From positions 19,964,001 through 20,028,000 of the forward strand of contig NC_135242.1 in assembly GCF_947623445.1 (NCBI RefSeq): DNA of 64,000 nucleotides, in the 5' to 3' direction. Each line of letters opens with the position of its first letter. The stretch's first letter is position 1. The translations under genes and the position numbers were made by a program. Below the pieces are notes generated by a model, which had not been told where the DNA came from, ran no database searches, and saw only the letters and a list, made by a program, of their open reading frames with translations. This document shows positions 11,854 to 23,469 of the stretch, one piece after another. The DNA is from Clavelina lepadiformis (Eukaryota > Chordata > Ascidiacea > Aplousobranchia > Clavelinidae).

Positions 11854-14800
11854 TTAAACCAAAACCACAAACTGAAACCTACATTGAAAGCAAAAAACTT
11901 GTTTTAATGTTTTGTGGTCGTAAAATCTTGCTCGACAATTGCAGTCAACTTTACAAATAGCATCTGGATGCCCGTTACATCTTTGGCCATAACAGAGGAA
12001 TTGACAGTAATGATGAATAACACAAGGCCCTGCAATTCAAAAAGATTTAGATTAACAGAGGATATACAGAACAGTTTTCTAAACTCTGATATGGTAAACG
12101 TCAGCTGTTATGCTGTAAATGGTTCTTTGAGTATTTCACCTCCAATAATTTTTAATGTAAAAGGTTTGTCAAAAGAATTCAAGTTACAACGTAATAGGTA
12201 ATGACATCAAAGTATTATCAATGCAAAATCTCTGACATAAATTTCGTACTTTGCTTGATACAATCTCTTCTTTGTAATTTGCTTTCGTTGAGGAAGAAGT
12301 CGAAATGACAGCCTCCACAGTAGTTTTCTCTGCATTCCGCATCAGGATGAGCCGGACATTTTGCATCTTTACAGGGAGGTACGAGGCATCTAACTTGTGG
12401 AACACCTGGTGGACACGGAAACGATTCTTCGCATTTGGTATTCAGGAAGGTTCCTGGTGCCCACTTTCCGCTGTCACCGATGCACGTGATCCTATTATCT
12501 CCAACGATGTCTTTTCCAAGAGGACATTGGGCTCTGCACACAGATCCAGCCTTGTAGGAATTTGTGCAGCGGAACGTCAAGTCTGGATCAGGGCCGCTTG
12601 GAGAAGGACAAGTTTCTATGATAAAAACACAATTAAAATCTTGATTAACCTTTCCCCTGTATCTTATGCTGTCAGCAGTGAATCTTTATGAACAATGTAC
12701 TGTTATGAGAGTCGTAAGTAACTTGCATAATGTTTGAATGTCAAAAGTTTATATATACTTTGGCATTCGTGTTTGCTCAGCTTTCGTCCATTAAGGAAGA
12801 AATCAAAATTGCATCCGCCGCAGTAATTATTCTCGCACACCGCTTCAGGATACGCCGGACAAGTTTGGCCTAGACAAGGTTCCTTTGTGCACCTTGCTAC
12901 TGGGGATCCAGGAGGGCAGGAAGTAACACATCTGGTATTTCTGAAATCACTGGGAGACCACCGGCCGTTGATGTTGCAAGAAATTCGACGCGCTCCTTGA
13001 ATATCTCGTCCATTGGTACAACTGGCAGTACATACTGATCCAATTTGATTTTGATTTGTGCAGCTGTATTGGAAATTTATAAGAGAAGCTATATCCACAG
13101 GAGATGGACACGAAGTAGCTGTGAAATAAATAATTTTTCTTCCTAATAATTCTAATAACTTTCTGCTAAAAAGCACAACCCATCAAGTTGTCGCAATAAC
13201 ACCGAAAATAGATTTGAAATTCTTAAATACCGATATTTTAAGATTTCAAGGTCTAATTGATTGAGTGCATGTGTGATTTACATAGGCCTTAACTACACTT
13301 ACGTATATCTCTATGGCAATCTTTTTTAGTCAATGTGAAACCACGATAAGTGAAGACAGGGGTGCATAAGTTGCATCTATTAGGTCTACAAGTTGCTTCA
13401 GGATAATTAGGACAAGTTTCAAATTGACAAGCCGGCTTAAAGCAATAGACATCCGCCGGAAACCTGCATTCTACATAATATGTTGAAAGAGGTTATTGGT
13501 ATATTTTAGAGGCACCAAAACGTTCGTTTTGTTTTAAGATCTGTAGCAATATATCGAAGTTAAATTTCATCATTATGTAAAGGAAAGCGGTCTTGACTCA
13601 CCACATTCTTCAGGAGTAAGTACGACATCATTTTGAACAAAAACGGCATTGCAACCGCCACAGTAATCATCAGTGCATTTGGCGTTCGGTACGGCAGGAC
13701 ACGAGGCAAATCGACATGGCCGGACAAAACAGTAAGCAATGTCAACCCCAGGAAGACAAGGAGAAGAGGGACCTGTTTGCAGATGAACAAGTTGTTAAGT
13801 CTAAACAATTATTCATTTTTTGTGATTTCTTGTAAAGCCAACTTAAAAGACAGCAAATATTTTAAACATTGCTACTTTACTAGAGAACAGTCGCTCCCCA
13901 TGTGGATTAAAATCAACTCAAAACATTCAACTTAAATTATTTTTATACCTGGATTGCATTGTTCGTCTGTCAGTAGTTCACCATCACAGCCAAGAAAAGC
14001 TTTCCGACAACTGCAGTCGTGTGTGCAGGTGGCGCCAGGTACCCCGGGGCAATCCCTCTTTGGTACGCAGTCAGTAAGTGGAGCGCAGGTTGTGTACGTC
14101 AAACAGTCTGGAAAAAAGTTCAAAGTTTATCTTAAGCAAGTTATAACTTATATGATATTAAAGAAATTTCTTCTAGGTGGGCATGAGGAAAATGATATCT
14201 GTAAAATATTTGTTAAACTAGTTAATATACTTGTTAACAGTCCTTCATAAATCAAAAAACTTACTTAATTCTGAAGGTAATGGGATGCGAGAACAGGTTG
14301 TTCCACAACCTGTTGAGCAACATATTCTTCCACATCCACATCCTTCCAATGGACACTCTCCACAGGTACCAAACCCGCCGTCTGGAACTGGTTCGCACCT
14401 AGGATCCGTAGGAACACCTATGTTTGGGATTGATCAATTCTATTGTAAATTCTTATATGTCTAAAATTATTTTATTACAACTGGATCTTATCATTATCGT
14501 GACATTAACTGTAACATTAAATCAAAAGCTATGAGTCCCATCAGTGTGTTTCACATCTAATATATAGATGAGTATAATTAATCGTCTTTGGAATATGGAA
14601 TATAATCAAACATAACTTACGTTTTATAATAATACAGAATGAAATGCACTCATTACCTCCAGGATTGCACTCTTTATCCGTGAGTAGTTGTCCGTCGCAG
14701 CCAATGAAAGCTTTTCCACAATCGCAATCGTAACTGCAGCGGGCTCCTGGGTGTCCGGGACAGTCTCTTTCGGGAACGCAGTCTTCGAGTGGAAGGCAGT

Positions 14801-15959
14801 CAATGAGATGGAGACAATCTGTGTTTAAAATATTTATCAAGATAATGTACCGTGAAAAATTTTAGATGTCAATTATATTTACAGCAAGTTTAGAAGAAAA
14901 CATTTCACTTCAAGTTACCAGCAACGGCAACTCGCCTCGTTGATCATAGCTAGCGCTTAAGTATCTCAGTAAAACGCTATACCTAGCTCTGGGGGGTTCG
15001 GTATAGAGACACAACTTGATCCACAGCCGTTAGAACAGCATATCTTCCCACAGCCACATCCTTCTGATGGACATGTTCCGCACGTTCCGAATGGCGATGA
15101 TGGTTCCGGACATCTTGGATCGATTGGGACGGGAACTGTAAAGTTAAAGAAATATATTTATAAGAGCTTATGTTGTATATCTGCCAAATCTTCAACTACA
15201 AACGAATGGAAATAGTTTGGATGCTGTGGTACAACGAATAAAATCTTTTCCAAGAAATGCATCTTTTCTTCTTCATTTCATTCTTTTTTCCATTTATTCA
15301 CATTTACATTGCATTCATTTACAATTTTTTCTATACTATTATTTGCACTACATGTTACCTGGGTTACATTGCTCCGGAGAAAGAAGTTCCCCATCACAGC
15401 CAAGAAAAGCCTGTCTGCAGTTACAGTCATGCGTACACCTGGCACCGGGCACGCCAGGACAATCCCTAGCGGGATCACAGTCTCGCAGAGGAAAGCAATC
15501 CGTATATGTTAGACATTCTAAAGATGACAAACAGTAATATCGGATTTACAAAAACAGCTTTTAAAAAGAAAACAACGCAAACTTGTGATGACACATACCC
15601 AGTGAAGACGGAAGAGGCAAGGGCATGCAGCTTGTCCCGCATCCGTTAGGGCAGCAAATTCTTCCACATCCGCATCCTGAAGACGGGCAGAAAGCACATG
15701 TTCCGAACCCAGTGGCTGGTGGACATCTTGAGTCGGTGAGCGACAACTCTATTCCTAAAGAATCAAAATATCTCGTTGGCATTTTGATATTGATAATATC
15801 TTATTTCTCCATTGATAGCTCAATAAAAACTATCTCTTTGTAAAAAAACAACGTTACCGTAGACTTTTACAGTTAATTTTAATCACCTTGAGCATTTGAC
15901 AACGACATACACGCCAGCAGCGTAACGAACGTCGCAAACCAAATCTTTGTTTTTAGCAT
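11854..15959 (-). CDS. Secreted WAP/sushi/cysteine-module protein 3
   Basis: Twelve exons: 15887-15959, 15599-15754, 15359-15517, 14983-15135, 14657-14818, 14265-14417, 13949-14107, 13602-13772, 13303-13470, 12759-13118, 12250-12615, 11854-12029. They total 2256 nt, 751 residues, the longest of the cluster. A signal peptide (MLKTKIWFATFVTLLAC) is followed by three WAP-C1 pairs, two C2-type modules, two sushi+C2 units and the C-terminal module. The WAP domains carry an extra Cys (GCGC) beyond the usual eight. Repeated WAP-C1 pairs show that the pair duplicates as a unit. All introns are phase 1. Secretion is well supported; the biochemical role is not known. Confidence 0.83.
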
Positions 15960-16021
15960 CGCTTGTTGTGAGTTTCTTGTTACCTTTAGCAAAAATGTAC
16001 CGCACTGAAGAAATGCACGGG

Positions 16022-16029
16022 CTTTTATC
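16022..16029 (-). promoter_or_regulatory. Weak TATA-like element of secreted gene 3
   Basis: The minus strand reads GATAAAAG about 65 bp upstream of the ATG at 15959. It is a poor match to TATA but lies at a suitable distance. Confidence 0.3.
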
Positions 16030-18934
16030 TGTTTTTCGACCTTTTTTCGTCATTTCCTTTATGTTATGGCGCAGCGACGTGATTCATTAATTATCTTAGC
16101 ACGTGACGTCGTGAAGATGAACTGTAATTGGCAGTTTACACTGACTGATCTACAGTAAGTTAAAGGTCACTGGCCTTATGGTGTGCTTTTGAAAGCAGGG
16201 ATTCTGACAACAGTTATATTTACGGTATCACCACAAATATTACATGTTTATACACATTCTTATATAACTTAAATTTCAACCAAATGTTTGCAAAAATATA
16301 CTGCAACAAGTGCTTTAATGTTCCTTAAATGAAAACAGTTTAAAACCATATAAATTTTTAGTGTATACAGTGCTTAATGTTTCTTACCTGTGGCTTGAAT
16401 TCAATTTTTAAACAAATTTTAAGCTAAAAATGTTCAGTAAAAAATTTTAACCACAGTATTTAAAGATCACACATCTACCACTACTTGAACTGTTTGCGAC
16501 GTTGAAAAGACAGCATTGTTATCAAAAGTCAATGAATCATTCGAAGTGAAGACGTCACATTTGATCGCGTTGTGTATATCCTAGGATGATTGCGCAATTA
16601 TTGCTAGCTATTGAGTTTCCGCGTTCGTGTTTTTACGGAATTTCCGGTTGCGATTCAATGGGCAAATATTTGTGCAAGTAACAAAGTAAAGAGCTATAAC
16701 CAATTTTATATCGTCCATCCGACTCCGCTTGTCCTATGAAGAATACGATTACATAATAGGCAATTGCAGAGTCACTTCACGGTTGCTGCAAGACGGGTTG
16801 CATTTAACAAAACGTTTTTCTGCAATCAACGCAACGCACGTATTCGAGAAGTAATCAATAACTTAAGCCTTCCTGTTTGAAATAGCATATAGTATACCGT
16901 ACTACTACATCAAAGAAACTATTAAATTATGAAAGTCGAATAACTCCGATAAAAATCTAGCTTTGTCGTGAAGTTATAAACGCAACAAATGATATTAAGC
17001 TACAGCGGACGACTGCTATTGCTCAGAATCGTTGCCAGGTTTTGAGTTATTTTATCAATTAGAAAGGGAGAAACATTCTTCCGTACGTGCCACTCTTTGA
17101 CTAATCTGTTGGGCTTCCTTCAAAAGATTTAAAATTTCCCGTTCGTGACTTGAAATGTAGCTGGTGTGGATTTTGGTTTTGTTACAATTCATCTGTATAT
17201 AATAATAATAAACAAAACGGTTGCACATAGTTGTGCAATCTTTTTCTAGGCCAATAAAAGTTTCACGAATCCGAAAAATACTTGTGCGTATAGGTATGGA
17301 ATCATTAACGCGTGCTCATTTTGGCAATCTGTCGTCTTAATGCGGTTTTAAAGGTAAATTAATTCGTGATTTTGCTATCAAGCCGGCGGCAACTTTTTAA
17401 CTATTATTTTCGAATTCGGGCTCCTTGGGCTTGCCATGCTAATTATAACGTGGTAATTTGAAGACGAAAGCCCAAAAAGGTTCTTGTAACTTAATACTAA
17501 CCTCCAAAGTAGTGTTTATATTGCACGAGTTTAACTCAGATTGGCCTAATAATCCAAAGTTCCTTCTCCTTGTTTAAGACGAAAAACTTCAACAGATATT
17601 TGCGGCAATGACGTCACCGCAACTGCGTCAGTTTCTGCGTGATTAAGCCCCAATTTAAGTAACTTGTTGTCGACAATTTGACTGAGCTTCATTGCCAAAT
17701 TGATACCGAGAATAGGTGTGTTTATGCTTTAACCTAAATGATTCGCACAACTTGTTATTACCAAGTCAACAGGCGGGCATTCGGGTTTAACAAAATCTTA
17801 TCACCATCTCTGAATATTACGCGTCAAATAACTAACATTGCAAACTTATATGACTGACTTTCTTATATTTAATTTTACGGTTTAAAGAAGGTCATCTTTG
17901 CAATATCATTTGTATAGAGACGAGAAAGAATGACAGGTGTAAATTACCACTATACTTTGAGTGTCAACGTTTTCAGTGATAAAAATCATTTTTCGAACAA
18001 AAAATAACATGTGCGATGTCATATGCATCCAATTTACCAACAAATGTTCAAACCTGTATCTCATTAAAATAATGCCTTGAAAACTTAAGGCGTAGATGCA
18101 TGATAAATTCGATTTTCTTTGCTGAAAACTTTAGGATGATTAAGGTTCAAAACGTTCACTCAAGTCCTTTCATATTAGATCTAGATGAGCATCATGAAGA
18201 TCACTATATAAGGTGTAAAAACTATAGCTAGAAATGTCGCTTACGGTTTTACGCTCATTGTTTATAAAAAATTATAAAAAACTACGGTGGCTTCTTTGAA
18301 ACTTTTTACGAATTTTTACCAGATTGAGTTGACTTTTCAAAAGGAGAAACGACATTGAAATCCAGAAATATAAGTGCTGTTTTTACGTCATGTGTGCTTG
18401 TTTGTCTTAAATTCTTTGACGTACCATTAACTCACCCTGACACTTAAACACTGCAGTATTGTTATGTTAATAAGCAAACTATCTTGCAAATTTATTCCTA
18501 TAACTTAGCCTTGTGAATTGGAAATGAAGTATGGAGACAAACCAGATATTATGCTTACATATTCAGTTTATTTGCAAGAAATTTTACAATAGACTAATAA
18601 GTTGTAATATGATGAAAGAAACGTCCGGGATCGATTTGTTGTTGATTCTGCGTTGTTGTTTGGAGAGTTTGCATTCACTTTTCTATGGCACTGTTAAAAA
18701 AAGTCACATGTTTACCCTCTTCAAATAACGAATGCTGTCGTAATTACACTTTTTTTCACTTAAAGAAAACGCTCAGATTTCTAAACGGGCAATCAGTTTA
18801 AAAGCCAATTACAAACAAAACATCTATTTAAACCGAATATTTTATCATGACAATTCTTATGTATATTATTATTATGAACTTCAACCCGCTTGTTATAAGT
18901 AAAAATGATAAATTAGTAAATTTGTAAGTTCGAC
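16030..18934. other. Intergenic, no gene seen
   Basis: About 2.9 kb of AT-rich DNA. The ORF at 18531-18728 has no domain and no splice context. No element with terminal repeats was noticed. Confidence 0.45.
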
Positions 18935-20110
18935 TTACTCCCTCGTGCTACTGCAACCAGGGGTTCCAGGAAGACAGATTGGACGTAGGTTGGGTGTCTT
19001 TATGCAACGATTTCCTCGGAAGTCGCCGGGATCCCAGTCTCCAATTTTGCCGCAAACTATTTTGGAAACTCCCCGAAGTACGTGTCCAGGAGGACATCGA
19101 GCGGTACAGAAGCTTCCGGCTTGGTATCCGTTGGTGCATGTAACGTGAAAGACAACTGGCCCATCGGTCGGTGAAGAACATTTAGGATCTGATGCGATAA
19201 AAGAGCAAAGCATTTGTACAAACATCAGTAAAGTTACCATTGTTTTAATGACAATTAAAATATTACATATTAGCAGATAAGTTGGTCCATAACTTTCAGA
19301 CGAATAAAAAATTTTGTTGTTATTGATACAAAAAGAAATTTTACATGGTCCATGTCTGCATTGCTCGTCTGTCACGAGTCGTCCATCGCATCCCAGAAAT
19401 GACTTCCCACAGTTGCAGTTAAGTGTACAACGGGCACCGGGTACCCCCGGACAGTCCCTGACCGGATCACAATCAGTTAGACCTCTACAGCGTATACGTT
19501 GAAGGCAACCTGTTTCAAAATAATATTTTCCATCAAATTATTAGCCGAGCAATCAATTAGATCAACAATCCAATCAACTATTACAAGAAAATTTGAGGAT
19601 ATTTTATCTTTTAAATCCTTGTATGTCGTTTTCGTATTTATCTAAGAACAAAGAAAGTCCTTGCAAATTTCAGTAAAAAATGCTTAGAACGTTTTCAAAT
19701 TGTTGTGATTTACTACTGTGCTACAATTAATATCACTAAGCGGATTACTAAAACGCATTTCCTACTTAATTCGGGGGGCAGTGAAGGCACTGGTATGCAA
19801 CTTGACCCACAGCCATTACGGCAACACATTTTTTCACACTCGCATCCCTCGCTTGGGCACACTTCACATATTCCGTATCCTGTTACCGGAGGGCATCTTG
19901 GGTCTAGAGGTGTAAGCGAACCTGTGGTACAATTATTATAATCTTATATAGACGTTAATTATTAACTTAGCTAAATATTTTGTTGATATTGTATACTCTG
20001 TCTGTAAACAATAATAGCATAATCAAAACTAAAATCTATATCGAAATCTTACCTTGATGTGGGGCAATAAGCAAAAAACCAGCCAGAGTCAGTAAAGCAA
20101 TATAAGTCAT
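18935..20110 (-). CDS. Short secreted WAP-C1-sushi protein
   Basis: Four exons: 20053-20110, 19766-19921, 19345-19509, 18935-19188. They total 633 nt, 210 residues. The order is signal peptide (MTYIALLTLAGFLLIAPHQG), WAP, C1, sushi. The sushi exon runs on a few residues (PGTPGC) into the start of what would be a C2 module in the sister genes, then stops. A GTAAGT donor overlaps the stop codon, so a further 3' exon is possible, but I found no matching module exon between 16.0 and 18.9 kb. It is a shortened member of the cluster, ending where genes 1-3 continue with C2 and the C-terminal module. Confidence 0.7.
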
Positions 20111-21522
20111 TTTGTGCAAGTACTACTGATTCCTCGTTGTTTGATCTCTTTGCTGACAAGCTATAACTTTAGTATATGACCTACTTTAAAACATACTTTG
20201 CACTGTCTTCGGTTCTTCTGTATGGAGGAGCTCTATAATTATAGATGTTAAAGCCATTATCATACTGACATCATTCTCAGTAATCTTCTTAGTCATTTTA
20301 ACTCAAATTGAAACCTTGTGCTCTTTTTTTCGAAAAAGATACGTCATTCAAGGTGTGGTATATTACAGTTTGTCTGCTATAGTATCTACCTTTGCGATTG
20401 CATGTTGTCAAACAAACAACAGTGAAACGCGATCAACTTTGTTTTATGGATTTTCGATGCATATCACGTTAAAAAAAGTTTGTAAAAGCTAGTCATACAC
20501 ATCGCCTTTATTATTATTGATAGTAACTCACGGTTTTACTTCCGTAAAGGAAACAGCTTCTGCAAGACTGTATGCTTGTAGCGCGCCGTATTTTGCAACG
20601 CTTTTTGCCTAAATTTGCTCCGCATTTTAAAGAAAAACTGTCATTGCGTTGTAATATTGAAAAGTTTGACTTATATCTGTGGAATCTGAAGATAAAAGTT
20701 TACTGAAGATGGCAAAACAATGTGTGAGAATCTTTGCGTGGTTTATGACGTAATTCATAAGTCGTAGTTAAACGGACACCGCTGTTGTGGCACTCTACAT
20801 TTATGTGACTGACCTACGCCAAATAACGGCCGTCTTTGTGCCAACCTTTGCACATTAGATTCACCATCGGTTTAGATTAAAGTAACCAACAGCCTATATA
20901 ACACAACACTTAAATATCATGGATGTTTTGTCGTTCATGTTTTCGTGGAACATATGACAAAAATTAATTACTTGGCATTTTTCATTTGATCTGTTTGTAA
21001 AAAAAACTAACTATAAATTTGAATTGACATGTAAATCAAGTCAACTTAGTTGGGTTGGTTTGTTTGTAAAAATTAAAACGCTGAAAGTTTGTCTTTGAAT
21101 ATAACGGAACTGCTTCTTTTATATTTTTTGCTTTTATTCTGATTAAACATAGTCACTATGTGTATTAACACATAATACTACACTGAGTATAGTGCGAAAC
21201 AAATGCCATGCAGGAAATTAATACAGTATTACGATTTACGAAATAACTAACATAGGCCTATACAGAAAATTCTTTGCTGATGTGAACGATGTTCTTCTCT
21301 TTTTAAACAAAAAACTCTTTTGAACCACTTTGTTCTTCTTAGCTTACTAAAAGAAAAAAAATACATATTTTGTTTAATAAGTTAAACAACATGAAAGAGC
21401 GGAAAAGCTTTAAAATCAATTAATATCGGTTTTCTATAATAAAAAATTTTGACTAAATCCAACAGATTATTGTGATAACACTAATCCTATCTATATTTAC
21501 GTTGCTGATGATAACAATATTG
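20111..21522. other. Intergenic, no gene seen
   Basis: AT-rich DNA between two minus-strand secreted genes; no coding module, RNA gene or repeat was identified. Confidence 0.45.
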
Positions 21523-22674
21523 TTAGGCGTACTTACTTTCCGGGCTTGTTAAGAAACAGAGCCATCGGGGCACTTTCATCCCATTGATGTAGAAGTCGTA
21601 ACTGCAGGTTCCGCAGTAATTACTCTGGCAAACAGCGCTGGGAACGGCTGGACACGTCTGACCCATGCACGGGTCCTTTATGCAGTTGGCGATTACCTCT
21701 CCGTTTGGACACGTGCTTTTCTTGCTGCAGCTGTTGTCCGTAAAGTCCCCAGGGTACCACTTACCGTTTGTCTGACATTTTATCTTTTTGTTTCCATTTA
21801 GTGATGTCCCGTGCGGACATGTGGCTGTACAGAACGATCCAAATTGATTGCCGTTGGTACAGGTGTAATGCTTGAAGCCAAAGAAACCTTTCGAAGGTTC
21901 TGGACACTCTGAACAATAGACAACAAAAAGGTATATGTTAATGGATTAACAAACACACTCAGAAGAGGGTTGCAGTTTAACAGCATGGCACATTACTTCA
22001 AATAACGAAAACGATTTTTACCGGTTGGTTTACATTCATTTTTAGTAAGAAGCTTTCCGTTGCAATCCAAATACGACGTTTTACAGTGGCAGTTGCGCGT
22101 ACATCTTGCACCAGGGACCGCAGGGCAGTCTCTGGCTGGATTACAGTCAAGCGGTTGTCCGCATTTTATATATAGAAGACAATCTGAAAATTGAAAATGA
22201 AAAAAAAAACTTACAAAATTAATTTGTATCAAACTCAGAAGAAACATTCAGAAAAAAGTAATAGACTTATGTGTTCATGTAAACAGTTTTAATAAAGAAT
22301 GACATCACCTAGTTCTGGTGGGTTGGGTATGGTAACGCAACTCGCTCCACATTCTTCTAAGCAGCAAATCTTTCCACACCCACAACCGCCACTCTGTGGA
22401 ATACAGGGTTGGCAACCTAATTGCTGGCTAGGTTTAGGGCATCTTCTATCGAGGAGAAGAATGCCTAAATGATTTAATTACGTATTAGATCATATAGTCG
22501 CATATTGATTTATCATCATGCGTTCGACTTTCTTATATTTTACAGACTGTTTAACTACGGTTTAAAAGCTGTTTTACTAACGTAATGTTACGTTTTACCT
22601 TTTCCCACAATCACGCAACTCAGCAAAATAAGGCACGTTATCGTAAAAACTTTTAAGCAATCCATATCTTTCAT
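21523..22674 (-). CDS. Short secreted WAP-C1-sushi-C2 protein
   Basis: Four exons: 22599-22674, 22309-22464, 22022-22183, 21523-21908. They total 780 nt, 259 residues. The signal peptide starts MKDMDCLKVF; a second ATG three codons in (MDCLKVF) would also serve. Then come WAP, C1 and a fused sushi+C2 exon. The C2 module has CGTC in place of the usual CGGC. The reading frame ends SKYA-stop. A GTAAGT donor sits at the same place (phase 1) where genes 1-3 splice to the C-terminal module, but no such exon is visible downstream. The C-terminal module may have been lost and the donor read through to a nearby stop. Confidence 0.72.
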
Positions 22675-23469
22675 AAACAAACGTTGTATGAATAATTCTT
22701 GTAAGATCTCAAGGGCTCTATTCCGCTGCAATTTTTTTAAGATTTTTTCTTTTATTTTGAAGACGAGTACAAACAAAAACAACAGGGAGTTCTTCGTTTG
22801 GTAAACAAAGTTTTTGTTTTGTTTATTGTTTTGGACCAAAAGTCCGTGATTCATTTCATCTGTTTCCTGTTTACCACTATGATGCAATCCTTTTGGTGAT
22901 GCATGAAATACATGCAGCTAATTTTCTAAGTATCAGTTAGTATAGTTTTGATAAAGGCGATTAAGAAATTGGTTTTGTCGAGTTCTGTAAAATTTTTTAG
23001 ATCTGACTTTAGTTTAACATTTTCACATTGTTTATATTCAGTAAAATCTAGGCCTTCATGCCTTTCATATTTTCATTTTTGATTTATAAATTTGCTATAA
23101 TTCTGCAGCATATCAAAAATCACAACAAATGTCACGTATTATGATCAAAAAATGACACTCCTAAATTTTGTCGGCAATCGCACATTGCATGAGATATAAG
23201 CAAGCTGTTTACGTTTGAAAATCCGGGATTAAATAATTTTTAGTAATTTTGATGAGTTTAAAAAACTATATGATTTTGCCCTTCAATAAATTCAAAGGTT
23301 TAGTTTTAAGATTTCTAATTCTTACAGCTCCTGCGATATCCTTTGCCGTGGAAACAAAACTATAATTTCAAATAATGTGTAAATAGTTTAACTTGCTAAG
23401 GAAAAGAGATAGGCAATAGGCCTATTTGCAAAGAAAACGTGTAGAGAAGCATACATTTGAAAAGAAATA
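22675..23469. other. Shared divergent upstream region
   Basis: About 800 bp separate the start codons of the minus-strand gene (22674) and the plus-strand gene (23470). No TATA box was clear on either side. The arrangement would allow a shared bidirectional control region. Confidence 0.35.
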
